NCBI GenBank assembly: GCA_022702705.1
Contig: CM040433.1
Coordinates: 24,243,797 to 24,307,796, forward strand
Direction: 5' to 3'
Length of the DNA: 64,000 nucleotides
Origin: Papilionanthe hookeriana x Papilionanthe teres
Taxonomy: Eukaryota > Streptophyta > Magnoliopsida > Asparagales > Orchidaceae
Shown: in pieces, positions 22,014 through 34,102 of the stretch
How the letters are laid out: each line of letters starts with the position of its first letter
How positions within the stretch are numbered: the stretch's first letter is position 1
Program-made: the position numbers and the translations under genes
The notes under the pieces: generated by a model
Seen by the model: the letters and a program-made list of their open reading frames with translations, nothing else
The model's database searches: none
Told to the model about the DNA's origin: nothing

Positions 22014-24213
22014 GGAGGCGTTTGGGGCAGCTTATTGAGGGCAGTTGCGTTTTGATTAAGTCGGAGCCATGTTTGAATAAAGCATTACGACCCGCTTAAT
22101 CCCACCGCCCATACCGCGCTTAATAATTTTATCCTCTGGAGTCGGAAGCAGGCGGTGTTTAGCTTATCGCGCGGTTTCGAGTTTATTTTCCAAGGGTACC
22201 CTTCTGCTGCTCGTGCGCGTCCCCCTCCCCTCTCGCAATCACCGGTGAGCACCATCCCGGATACTGCTCGGAGAATCGACGAGATCATTGAGCACCACCG
22301 CGAGATCTCGTTCCCTGTTCGGCTAGATCGCGAGTTCTTGCCTCTCGTTGTACTCCTAACCCGAGATCCACCGTATTTCATCTGATCTTTCTTCCACGGT
22401 AGGAGATCGAAGGTAAATTTCTTCCGCGAGTACTCCTACTGTCACTCATACTCTTACGGAGAAATTTGTTTCCATTTCTGCAGCCAATCGAGGGTACGAG
22501 TTTTGGATCTAGGTTTTGGATACTGATTTCCGTTGTATTGCTTTGTTTTCTTCTAAACAATCGCCAATAGTTAAAGTGTTCTTTAGAATTTGAATGCCAA
22601 CAAGAGCCTCCCCACCCCCTCCTCTTACTTGGTTCTTCATGTTGCCCGAATTTGAACGCATCCGCATCTGTGCATTTTAAGATGGCAAGATTCGCGTGCA
22701 AATACCACTTCTTATCTAACCCGTAATCTGTAATTTTTACTTGTGAATCATCTTATCTTCCTAAGAAAGGATATATTTATTTTTTAATTAAAATAATGAT
22801 ATTTTTAATGTGATACTGAAATTATTAAATTGTGATTTATTTTTTAGGGTATAGGAACTTGAGTAAAGATACAAAGAAAGTTGAATAGCTAGTCAAGAGA
22901 AAAAAGGAACAAGTAGGATGAGAAGATTAGAGGTAGTTTTTCCTTCTTCCCAATTAATGTAGACTGAGATTGGAATCCATGACTGAGGATTCAAAAATTA
23001 TTGTTTATATTTAATACCTCTTATTTATTGTAGTTGTAATGTATAAATGCCCCTATCATTCCAAAGTCTTTAGAAACATAAAATTATCTTCAATGAGCAT
23101 ATCCCCACTAACACGTCTAAAACACACTGATTATTACAGTTTGTAAAACAAACCCTGAATTGTTTTATAAAACTCGAGTTGTACATAGATGTTAGAAATC
23201 TTTAAGAAAGGCAAATCCAACAAAAAATATTTAATTTCTAACTTATGATGCTCATAAAAATATGTAAAAATATACTCAAAATATAATCAAACATACTTTA
23301 TAATCCAATGAAATCCTTTAAAAATCAAGCATAAAACAAAATCAGATAAATTAATTGAGTATAATAAGAGTTATTATGCTTGAACGGTTTTCATTCTATG
23401 AATCAGAGTTTTTTATCTGTTTTCATCTTTTTTATCTGTTTTCATTCTATGAATCAGAGTTTTTTGTGTTAATAGTTTTTTGTCTGTATTCTCTCCAAAT
23501 TTGCATCACTCAGTTTGTTGTGCCTCCCACATAAGAGTTTTTTTGCTTTATTTTAAGATAGGTTTCGGGAGGGATTTCTTGTGTATTGCTACTAAAATTT
23601 TGAATGTGAAGTGTTAAGTTATTTGTCATTTCTTTATTCCAGTTTTTTTTGCCATTTCTAAAGTGTGACAGTAAAACTTTTGTAGTCATTTGATTCATCT
23701 CTATTTGTTCTTGAATGCAAAAAAACTTGGATTTCATCATTGTTTTGATAAATAATAAAGTTCAATCAAATTTTATAACTCTATTAAGGAAGATGTAAGA
23801 TTTCACAAATTTGTTCTATTTTAGCTTTGACCAAAATTTAGGATTGATCAATTGATTTCTTTATTATCATTCTAAACAAGTTATTTACCCCTATAGCCAT
23901 TATAAGTTATTTGCTTACCCTTCCTAGCATTGCAAAAGATGTAGCATTGACTTTGCCTTCTCTTGTACATTGAGCTTTTGCTTAATTTAAACACAGATAT
24001 TTGAATACTGGCTTATCCCTTCATTTCTCAAAATTTGCCATGAATTAGTTTCAATTTTAAACACATCTTGTATTGTTTTTTATTTGTTTATTCTTTTGGT
24101 GGTGAAGATTACATCAATATCTTTAGCTTTTTAGTTATGAATGTATTGGATGTTATGTATGCAAAATAGAATTCATGCTTGTATTGTGCAGCTCTTACAT
24201 TGTTTTATTAGCA
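22014..24213 (+). other. Harbinger 5' region, no gene
   Basis: The segment 22,150-22,420 is GC-rich and could be a leader (CCCCTCCCCTCTCGCAATC and similar). After that the sequence is AT-rich with poly-T tracts and no recognised coding, up to the ORF1 start. The promoter and 5' untranslated part of the element presumably lie here (inference). Confidence 0.4.
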
Positions 24214-25163
24214 ATGGTTAGGAAAAATGAGGCCGGTACCTCAGCAATATGGGATAAGGAGGGTACGAACATTTTCAGCAGCATCTCGCATCAATGAGAT
24301 TAGCGCGGTAATAGGCCATCCACCCATTTCGAGTAAGGAAGGTTGGCTGAATATAGCTCGAAGTTTAAAGAGCGAGACGGGTAGAGATTACGAAAAAGTA
24401 CAATTTAAAAACAAATGGGATCAATTGAAGAAAGGCTGGAAATTGTGGAAGGGGATGAAGCATGGATATACGAGTACAGGGTGGGATCCCGCTAAACGGA
24501 CAATCAATGCTTCAGATGCTTGGTGGGCCGAGAAAATTGAGGTGAGATTTTCTTGTTTGCAAAATTGTTACTCCATTTCTCATTGATTATAATATTTTTT
24601 TCATTTAAGCTATTATGTCCCTAAACCCCAATCTCAACGTTCTGTTACAGGCAGTGCCAGCATTGAAAAAATTCAAATAGAACGGAATTGAACCAGAGTT
24701 GGAAGAAAAATTAGACATGATGTTTAGAGGGGTGGTGGCTACAGGGAATTATGCAGTCAGCCCTAGTCAGACAGGGTTTACTGGAATTCCAGAGGATCCG
24801 CACCAGATCCAGTGTATGTTGACGATGAAATACATAATGTCAACCAGATGGAGATGGGTGAGTCGAGCTCACGCGTAGAAGAGGCCCGGGCGGGGGAGAA
24901 AGAAGAAAGAAAAGGACAGTATTCTGTTGGATAAGCTCGACCGTCTCATTGACGCTTTTGGAGCACCACCGCCAGCTCCAGCTCCTGACTATGTTATCTT
25001 AGAAAGTATTTGGATTTTGTCTTCTATCCCTGAAGTGGTTGCGGACAGACAATTCTATGCAATTTGTATGAAAAAACTGGAGGATCCAACACGCAGACAG
25101 ATATTCATGGCGATGGAACTAGATATGTGCGTCGAATATCTGCGTGTTATTAGGGATGACTGA
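24214..25163 (+). pseudogene. Harbinger ORF1, Myb/SANT-like DNA-binding protein
   Basis: Harbinger ORF1 proteins bind DNA and help import the transposase into the nucleus (family knowledge). Exon 1 starts at 24,214 (MVRKNEAGTSAIWDKEG), shifts frame near 24,270, and continues with SKEGWLNIARSLKSETGRDY, VQFKNKWDQLKKGWKLWK, GWDPAKRTINASD and WWAEKI, the Myb/SANT-like (Myb_DNA-bind_3, LIMYB-like) fold. A GTGAGA donor follows 24,541 and exon 2 begins after TTACAG at 24,651. Exon 2 has a stop near 24,680 (KKFK-stop) and a shift near 24,810. The final readable segment (24,927-25,163, MDKLDRLIDAF... RVIRDD) is the C-terminal part that usually follows. The gene is decayed. Confidence 0.75.
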
Positions 25164-25360
25164 GCTCATTTATGTTTTTCTTGTCTTCTGTATTGTACTC
25201 TTTGATGTTGTGTACGCAGATGTTATTTGAACTTATGTTTTCTTGATAACTGTACTTCTTCATGACCGAACTCAAAAACTAATTAGTAGTGTTTTATGCA
25301 TTTGGAGTTTTATTTTAATTGTAGCTGGTTTGATCTGTCTAATTTCTTCCTTATTCTAGC

Positions 25361-26700
25361 ATGAATACACAGCACGAACGTCGTAAGAGAATGGCATTGG
25401 CTGCAGCTATTGCCATAATATTCTTCGGAGTATTATCGATCGAGCGACCTTCGTTTACCCCGTATGACCTCCACCTATGTCGGGGACAAATGGGTTGGCG
25501 AGATGCTTTCGGGACATCCGATTCGTTTCGGCGAACATATTTAGAATGTCCGTCTCGATATTTTTAGATCTACTTCACGAGTTATCTCTAAACCATGGAC
25601 TTCGAGGTTCTTCGAGAACATCACGAAGAGAGTGCGGCCATAACCCTATATATTTTGTCGCAGAATGAATCGATTAGAGCTGCCATGGAGAGGTTTCGGC
25701 ATTCATCCGAGGCCTATCGGCCGCTATTTCTCTAAAGGCATAGAAGCACTTGCTAGTCTAGCTACTAAAATCGTCGAGCCGGAGGATCCATCATTTGCTC
25801 ATACCCGGTTCAAATTTTAAATGATCCCCGTTACATGCCTTATTTCAAGGTAATTTTTATTTTCTTTACGTACATACAAAAAAAATTCTTCTAACATATG
25901 CAGAACAGAACTGCATAGGTGCAATTGATGGTACTCACGTATATGCTCGAGTAGCCAGTAACGATAAGGTGGCTTTCATTGGTCGAAGTGGTTCACCAAC
26001 TCGAAATGTCATGGCGGTATGTGACTTCAACATGTGTTTCACGTATGTTATGGCGAGGTCTGTGAAGGGAGTGCACATGACGGTCGAATTTTCTCGTATG
26101 CCACTACAAATAGATCGTCGGGTTTTCCTCAACCGCCTCGGGCAAGATATGATTTTTAATAGTCTTACTTATATGTGCTTATTGTGCATAAAAATAACTA
26201 TCATAACAGGGAAATACTATTTGGTCGATGTTGGATACCCTATGCAGAGAGGGTATTTAAAGCCATACCCAGATACGAAATACCACATCTCGGATTTTGA
26301 GCGTTCTAGTGGCGTCGCCCGGGGCAGAAAAGAAATGTTCAACAAGCGACACTCTTCTTTGCGCGGTGTGATCGAAAGAACATTCGGCGTTTGGAAGAAT
26401 AAATGGGTCATCCTACGCGATATGTCGTCGTACCCATACCAAAAGCAGACACACATCGTAATTGCTACGATGGCGCTTCACAATTTCATTAGACGGCATC
26501 CCTCTCGGTACGATACAGATTTCAACATGGCTGACGCTGACGAGAGTCATATCCCCTCTGATGAATACGATTCTCATCTTGGGGATTCTACTCTAGAGGA
26601 CGTCATACAGTATGAAGAATTTGTTACACAGGATGCGGAAGGTGCATCGGAGATGGCTGATTTGAGGGAGCATATCACAGATGCGATATGCGACTCCTGA
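25361..26700 (+). pseudogene. PIF/Harbinger transposase (DDE_Tnp_4)
   Basis: This is the catalytic protein of the element. The N-terminal part (HLCRGQMGWRDAF, FRMSVSIFLDLLHELSLNHG) shifts frame near 25,540 and again near 25,660-25,820. An intron lies between DPRYMPYFK (donor at ~25,850) and NCIGAIDGTHVYARV (acceptor at ~25,910). The catalytic triad is visible: D in GAIDGTHV (~25,928), D in YYLVDVGYP (~26,228) and E in RGVIERTFGVWK (~26,378). Near 26,055 a one-base shift garbles the normal AGCEGSAHD stretch, which survives in the next frame. A short intron follows that, before GKYYL (26,210), though the phase does not close neatly. The C-terminus is long and acidic, ending DAICDS. ORF1 lies 200 bp upstream on the same strand. 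Confidence 0.85.
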
Positions 26701-27540
26701 ACTGATTTTATGTGACTTTATACTGATTTTGTTTCAATATCTTATGTATGTGAAATATAAGACCACTTTATATTTCAATAGTTGAATGAACCTTTGAATT
26801 TAACCTAAAAATTGATCTTGTTTTTGTTTATGGTGCTTTTTCCATCCTTTATCCTGTAAGGCCCCGCTGATGAGGCTCCTTTGCTTTCGACAAGAATTAT
26901 GTAAGATTTATTTTTATGTTTCAATTGTCACCCACATATGTTGAATATATTCTTATAAGAAAAATACTTTCTGATTTTCATGTTTAATACACCTTACTTG
27001 AATTAAATCTTTACTTCTCTTTTTCTTTGCTTTGTGAATTGCAATGTTTTGACTGCTATGTATGTTTGTGTAATGTTGAGCTTTCAATTACTCTATAATG
27101 GAGGAACATTTTCTTTTATCGTGGATTTTATGATAGAACAAGCATGAAGGCTTATTGCCTATTCCTTGGGGATTGTTGCAGTATTATCTTGCCTACTAAA
27201 CCAGTGAAATTTGCTATCAGAGTAGCCTCTCAACTGCTAGTGCAGAATCAGAATCAGGATTGATGCATAAAAAATGTAATATAAATAGGTAGGAAGTGTT
27301 CCTATTTTCTATCAAAGTAAAAGATAAGTAGTAATATTTATTACATTAACATTTATGGGGTTGTACATTAGCTTTCCTCTACTTCCATTCAGCAAGAAGC
27401 CATCATTTCTGAGCTCTTCTTCCTCGCAGCGTTAAAGTCATTTGTTAAACCATACTTCTTCACTGTTATGTTAAATCCTAATTCTGTTGCATTTGATAAG
27501 CACATGATAGCTCATCATTTCATCACAGTTGTAAAATATA

Positions 27541-27707
27541 GGAAAATTTACATATAAACCACGTAATTATTATGCATTTTTAATTCATTAGAAGGTGTAA
27601 TTGAGTTGCATACATGTAAAGTTGAACGTTTAGATATTACATATGTAAATACATAAGAATTATGTGGTACGTATGTGAATGCCGATAATTTCTATTACAT
27701 AAGTTGC
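27541..27707. repeat. short MITE-like inverted-repeat sequence
   Basis: The ends are inverted repeats: TTTACATATAAACCACGTAA at the left pairs with TTATGTGGTACGTATGTGAA at the right. The phrase AAATACAYAAGAATTATGTGG also occurs near 39,430 and related words near 31,090 and 62,880, so it belongs to a dispersed family. The family is not identified. Confidence 0.4.
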
Positions 27708-28090
27708 TTGCATGTTTCGTTAAATTTGTTTCTGAATAATCAATATGTATAATTTGTTTCAAAATTTGAATTTGTGATTAAAATTTTATAATGAAAATTC
27801 TTATTATACAGGTTTAATTATAATAAGCTTGTATAACTTTTGAGTGGCTTAAAATGGGCGAAGAAATTGACCAAATTCTAGCATACTTGCTTAAATATCA
27901 AAGAATTTGAGCATGGTGTTAAGCCACCAGCAGACCAACTCGAGGTCAGTGTGAAATCTTTTCCTATCTTGTGAGATGAATGAAGCCAGCTTGAACCAAC
28001 ATCTGCAAGCCAATGTCTGGTTTTGGCATACATGTCTAGGATTCTAAAAACCAGACATAAATGTTACAATCAAATTGCTTATAAATGTTG

Positions 28091-28303
28091 GTTTAACCTT
28101 TATCCTGAGGCAGTGGAAAGGAATGCTGTTGGAAATTTGGCTTTTAATGCCTTTAACTTTTTCATTATTTCAGAAGTTTAGCCTTGTTATGCTCATGATA
28201 AAATAAAGTAGGCATAATATACTGCTTCGATCGGTTTAGCCTTTAACACGAGGCGGTGGAAAGGAATGCTTGTTGGAAATATGGCTTTTAATGCCTTTAC
28301 CTT
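28091..28303. repeat. two-copy tandem duplication, ~140-bp period
   Basis: The phrase TGGAAAGGAATGCT...TTGGAAAT.TGGCTTTTAATGCCTTTA occurs at about 28,115-28,161 and again at about 28,256-28,303, each preceded by GGTTTARCCTTTA. No coding is seen. Confidence 0.65.
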
Positions 28304-31300
28304 TTGCGAGTTAAACTCTTGTTCAATTGTCCGATGGAGGGGTTGGGCTTTATTGCTTGATCCTTTGCTTATTTGGTTGGCTTAACGTATCTTTGCTATT
28401 GAGGGGTTAATTTTTTGTGGAGTTCGATCTAACTCGTTTTCTTTTCTGGTAAATTGCAACTCTTGAAAACTTACATGCAGAGTTACTTGGCCTATTGGTT
28501 CAAGTCTATGTGGTAGGAATTAGAAAAAAATCACTTATCTTTGTAATAATTTTCTCTACAATAGCGGCAATTCCAAAGAGCTACATACTATTGCTTAGGT
28601 TACTTCTAAACCGAAGCATGTTGGAGGAGTTGATATTCCAAATTTGGATTTTATCGATCTTATGTGCAAGTCAAAAATCATTCTAAGGCATTACAACTTC
28701 TCTTCTCTTCTTGCTTCATGGTGTATTGAACACTATGGTGCCTTATGATATAGGAGTAGAAGTAAGATTTCTCCTTATTGGTAAAATTTGTGTCAACTTG
28801 CGGTGAAACTGGAAGAGCTATTAATTTTGAGATTACTATTAAATAGTAATCTGATGTTCTTCTTTGATCACCGGCTTGCGAGTCTGGTCTTTATGTGAAA
28901 ATTTTGGTAATGCTGTTTTTTCAATGGATAAGTCTACATGATCTTATCAAAATTAAAGATTTTAATTGATAATATAGTAGCTGGTCCCTTTCTAATTGGA
29001 GTAAATACATTTGGTTTAAAGGGCATTCCAGCATATTTGCTTTATTTGCTTGGAAATTTTTGGAAGTGCTCTTTTTTCGAAAGGAAATATGGTTAACATA
29101 TGCTTGTGTTCTTTGTTATGTTGATCATGAAAATTACAAGTGGGTAGCCTTCTTGTTCGATGTTTGTAGATCTTATCATGTTCCGGTTTTCTAATTTCAA
29201 GAACGATGGATGTTTCGGTTTTCGAATTCTTGGGGTTCCATATGGACATTCAAAGATAGACTTGAAGCATCTTCACTTGTTGGATGGTGCTTATTGGGGA
29301 AGAAAAATAATGATAGGGAATAACTACTCTTTTATTACGAAACTTCGGCTTTAAATGATCTTAAATTTGATGTGCCGACCTTACTAATTTCTCTCTTCTC
29401 TTTTATTCCGCATCATGATTTCGATAGGGAAATGCTGCTTGCTTGTTACTAAAATAACTTGTTTCGAAATTATTCGATACGCTTCATGATTCTGACTGCG
29501 AAGACGAGATCCTCCTTCATGAATAAAATACGTAAATGCATAGGAATTGGGTAGTGTGATTTCATGGATTGGCTTTAAAATCAGTTGTACGTGTCTTTAA
29601 AACAGCATGGATGACATTATGTTTTCTAAGGCAACCGCTGTTTTGAAGAGGACCGTTTCCTTCACTGTTCAGAATTTATCTCCATGAAGTTAATTTCTCT
29701 CCATTGATACCCTATGGTTATAACTAGCTTTCTTCTACTTATAATTTGGATTTAAAAGTGCTTCATATTCTTCTGCTGCATATTTAATGGTATGCAATGC
29801 TTATATATATATTGTTATTGCTACATATCATCTGCTACATATTTATTGCCTAGTATAAGCTGCTACATGTTCACTTATTGGGAAGGCTGGAAATGGTTTT
29901 GCCGATTCTTTGGAATGGTTTTACTGCTTGTTTGGAATGTTTTTACTTGCCTCTTGCATGTTGTGAATGGATTTATTGGCAAGGTGGAAATGGTTTTAAA
30001 GTGTACTTTGTCTTCAATTACTGCAATTGTGCAGTTTTTACTCTATTAGAAAAGGAATTTGTAATAATTGTATCTTTAGGGTGTTTGAGTGATGTGAATT
30101 GCAGCGACAAGTGGTTAGAACTTCATGAAATAATTGTAAATCATTTTGTATTGAAGTAATAAAAAACTTTGCTGCTCTTTCCCCGTGGATGTAGGTCATT
30201 TCGACCGAACCACGTAATTTGTTGTCTCTTTTCTGATTATTTGGTTTTACTTATATGTTGGTGTAATGTTAAAATTCTGTAATGAAATTTTCAGCAAATT
30301 TCTGACTTCACAAAAAACTGTATGCATGTATACATATCTGAATAATGAACCCAGAAATTTACAACAGACGCTGACAAATTGAATACCTGTGCTCTTCATT
30401 AAATTCAAATAAACAACCAGATTTCAGCAGCTTCTCTGCACTAAAGCCAAGAACAACCAAATTTGGAGTATGTGGTGAAAGGCATTGGGTGAGTTGCTCT
30501 CTCAAAACATTTAAAATCACACTTGAATGACATTGAGTGAGTTGCTACCTTTTCCCTAACTGAAATAGTAGCAGCTTGGATGGCCCAGAGCTTGAGGTTA
30601 CTGCTTCTTCAAAGGGCTATCTATATTCTTCTTTCCACTAACCGATTCTTCAAAATCATAGTTTAAATGTACATTTAATTATTTTGTGCAAATAGATATG
30701 ACGGTTTGGTTTTATAATTATTGCCAAATTGATCAACGGTAGGAGGTCACTCCATAGATGCCAAATTGATACGAGCTTCACTGCTTGGCTGCTTGTACGA
30801 GAAAATTTCTCATGGCAGGTTTGCCTTTCACATCATCCTTTATACGTAATACTACTGGCAGGTACTTGGTATTAAAATTTGAAAACTCTTTGGCATGGTA
30901 GTTGTGAAATCTTGCTTGAACAACGAAAACTTAAATGAATTTTTTTAAATTAGTTATGGAAGTTGTCCTAGTTACAAAATGCTGAATGAAAGTTTATGAA
31001 ATATTCATATATTTTGAAGTTATCCTAGTTCCAAAAGGTTCCAAGCTATTCGTAGACCCATGCCTCAACACCCTTGCTGCTTTAGAATTTACATATATAC
31101 CACCCAGTTTATATGTATTTACATGCCTAACGCCTAAGGTTAACTTTTTAATACTCACATGTTGGGCCATCCTTACTTTGACTCCATCTGCTCTTATAAT
31201 TACTGAGCTATTGGTTTTATTATTTTTTGGGAAGCTTTACATATATCCCTTTTGAGCTCAATAAGCAGTTAGGCCCCTCCATTTTTAAAGTATGCACTTG

Positions 31301-32328
31301 TTGAGTTCTATTTTTTTTTGCATCTTTTAACAAATAGCAATTTTGTTGAACTTGTATTTTACCGTTGCCAGTGTTGTTTTGGAAAGTTTACATACATACC
31401 ATAGAATTCATTTATGCTACACTACCTGGTGTATATTACTTTTTAAAAGTTAATGAAACATCCTCTGCTCAAACAAGAATCCACATATTTGTTGATGTGG
31501 TTTTCTTGGTTTTTTTTGTGCGATCCAAAGGAGGGACCTAATTTCTTGGTTTGGGAGAAACAGGGCAACCTAAATTTGAGTTCATTGTCGTAATGGGATA
31601 GAGAGTTGCAATTTTAATATTGAGGGAATTAGTTTGAAGTTAGCAAAATTTTATAATATGGTTGCCTTGTTGGAACCTATTTAACGGTTCAATTGTTCGA
31701 AGTAACACATAAAAGAATATTGTGTAATTATTATTATTACTTCAAAAGTGGTAAGGCTTACATAAGACGGAAATATTATCATACAGCTGAGCTTGTATTT
31801 ACTTTTGATTTTTTGTATAGCTTGGAATAAATCCATTGGGTCTTTGTTTATTTTCCTAATAATAGCTTCAATGGCTGAAAGTGATTCATGTGAAGCTCAG
31901 GGAAGATTAGAGTGGATTGAAGGATTTGCTAGATCTCCCGCATTGCTTGCTTTGTCTCGGCCTTGATAATTTTGGCACCTTCGACTTGGTTTACCCTTGC
32001 ATTTAAAACATCGATATGTTGCAACATTCTATTATTTCTTGCAAGCAATTTTGTTTAAGAAGCTGATTTTTTTTCTTTCTTGATTCCATAACAATTAAAA
32101 AAGTGTTAAGCTTGATCAATCCCACATGTTTTGGCTATTACTTAATACATTTTTTTTAGGAAGGGAAACATAGCTCGATGCTTCGATGAAAACCTTGAAT
32201 TGATGTGAAGCAATTCATTGAAGTAATTCATTGAATTTCTTTTTAATCGATTGTGAATATTTTATGCATTCTCTTGTGGTTATCTATAATTAGGTTAATT
32301 TTTTATTACGTAATTATATATTTGCGGG

Positions 32329-32530
32329 AAAATGAGCTACGAGTCGCAGGTAAAGTCCGAACGAGTACTATGTCGATGCGGCTTGCCGTCCGTAATACTC
32401 ATGTCACGTCGGAAAGCATAGCTACGGGCGACGGTTCTACGGATGTCCTCGGTGGGGACGAGGATTAGAAGATTGCGAGTTCTTCAGTGGTTTGATAATA
32501 CATACGAAACTACATTATCTCGACTAGAAC
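32329..32530 (+). pseudogene. relic GRF-type zinc finger
   Basis: GRF zinc fingers are DNA-binding motifs (C-x-C-G ... R-R-F-Y-x-C ... C-x-F-F-x-W). Here the pieces occur in order on +, in shifting frames: VLCRCGLPS (~32,365), then YGRRFYGCPRWGRG (~32,413), then DCEF and QWFDNTYET (~32,475-32,515). At least two frame changes separate them, so this is a relic. It lies 5.6 kb downstream of the transposase on the same strand, and is either extra cargo of the Harbinger element or part of a nested element. The short open frame 32,253-32,468 is the wrong frame of this region. Confidence 0.6.
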
Positions 32531-34102
32531 ACCGTTGCTCGGGGATCCATGGTATCACAAGTTCGAGACATTGCTTCTAGTTCGACTTGCTTCCGCACGG
32601 ACAAGTTTACTCACGAGTTACGTGGTGTCGGAACCAAAGAACAACCATCGTGACATGCTCTTACATCATAAAATGAATGCTGTCATTTTCTCCTTGTAAT
32701 TTTAACTTGCTACTTCTTCTTTTTATTTAGGTTTCGTGAAACTCACTTATTAGGTGTGGTCTCTATGTATTTTGTATTTAGGTTTCGGATTGTACTTGTA
32801 TTTTATTTGGATGTACATTAGTTATGTAAATGTCTTGTTGTATTTTGAAAACCTTTCATTAATATGTTTAATGCGGTTTTAAAATGAAAAATGTTTGAGT
32901 GGTGTATATGTGAATAATTCTTAAGCGATACAATGCTTGTCATTTTCGACTTGTTCGAATATTTATTAGTATAAAAACGACTCATAGATCAATGTGTCGT
33001 ATGAATTAAAGCTTCGTGTTTAGCGCAAATCAAATATTTTTATTCATTTTTAAAGTTTCTTACTGACTTATATTTAAGCTTGAATGATTTACAAAATTAT
33101 AAATTTGAATATTTTTTTAATACGGTAAAAAAATTTGATGATTGTGATCGAAATTTAAAGCGAGCTTAAGAACTAATGGCATGCATGATAAATGATATTT
33201 GATGGTAGATTACAAGCATATTAGTACATTTGAAAGGGATTGGTTAGTGAGGTGAGGTACGCAAGATTTACGTAAGAATTGCATTGTATATAAGTAAATA
33301 TTTAAATGAAAAATTTTTTATTTAAAAATATTTGTCGTTAATTTTTAAATAAGATTTTATACTTAATAAAATTTTTTAAGAAAAAAGTAACGTAAATTGT
33401 TATTTTTCTACAAACAATTGCGTATAAGCGGTTTTTAAGCCGTGAAACTAAGCAATTTCAACGAACTTATTCATTTCAGGGGCATAAGAGTCATTTATCC
33501 ATAAATAGCTGCTAAACAACTATTTTTAAAACGTTCAAACCAAACAAACAGACAGCTTATTTAAATCAGCTGCTTTTTTGAATAAGCCTGAATAAGCCGA
33601 CTAACGATGCTCCAAAGTCTTGGAACTACGAACCTCCGGGTGTCTGGTCCATTTGCTCGCCTGCCGTCCTTTCCCTCCTTCCAGTTTCGCACAAAGCCAT
33701 CGTCTTCGTGACCGAACCCTCGCGATACGGTCGCGATTAGTGCAGAAGGTAACGACGGTCTCGCGGCGTGCAAAGACTGCCGAACTCTCAGCTCCTCCTT
33801 CCACTCCGCTACTATCCGAAATATTTGAGGAAGGTAACCCTCGTCTTTCTCCTCCTTCCCCCACCCGTCTTCGCGCGCTTAAGCTTGTATAAATCTCGTA
33901 AATCTGTCTTCCTATGGAATTTACTAAATCCTGGATTCAAGCCAATACGAGAAAATACTAGATTTAAAAACCTGTAGGATATAATGATATCATTTTTGCT
34001 GTTTGGCAGGATTTAGGTTAATTCCTGCTACCAAACAGCCTCTTAAGGCTTTGTGTTCTTGGTACTCCGTACCCACCGCTCCAGGTATTTTTTCTCAGTT
34101 TC
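32531..34102. other. AT-rich stretch, then GC-rich leader-like stretch
   Basis: From 32,660 to 33,480 there is AT-rich sequence without a gene. From 33,540 to 33,600 AATAAGC words recur (CAGCTTATTTAAATCAGCTG, GAATAAGCCTGAATAAGCC), resembling ends of Harbinger-type short elements. From 33,605 to 33,900 the sequence becomes GC-rich with two GGTAAC donor-like sites, reminiscent of a plant 5' leader. Near 34,001-34,040 there is a short palindrome (GCTGTTTGGCAGGA ... TCCTGCTACCAAACAGC). Which parts are host leader and which transposon end is unresolved. Confidence 0.4.

Larger units (their letters stand above)
26701..32328. other. long non-coding stretch downstream of Harbinger transposase
   Basis: The sequence is AT-rich with no recognisable gene on either strand; open frames here are short and without domains. 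A local duplication (28,091-28,303) and a small inverted-repeat element (27,541-27,707) are listed separately. It may be Harbinger interior, nested insertions, or both. Confidence 0.4.
22014..34042 (+). mobile_element. PIF/Harbinger element (right end unresolved)
   Basis: The left end is TTA (22,011-22,013) followed by GGAGGCGTTTGGGGCAGC, a Harbinger-type terminus. The element carries the two genes expected of this superfamily: a Myb/SANT-like ORF1 and a DDE_Tnp_4 transposase, both on +. The right end is uncertain. The best match with a TTA duplication is 34,042 (GAGGCTGTTTGGTAGC on the minus strand, TTA at 34,043-34,045), 60 bp before the RBM42-like start. Alternatively the GTCTGTTTGTTTGGTTTG terminus near 33,551-33,556 is the end, and 33,600-34,042 is host leader plus a small MITE. 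Either length (11.5-12 kb) is large for the superfamily. Confidence 0.6.
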
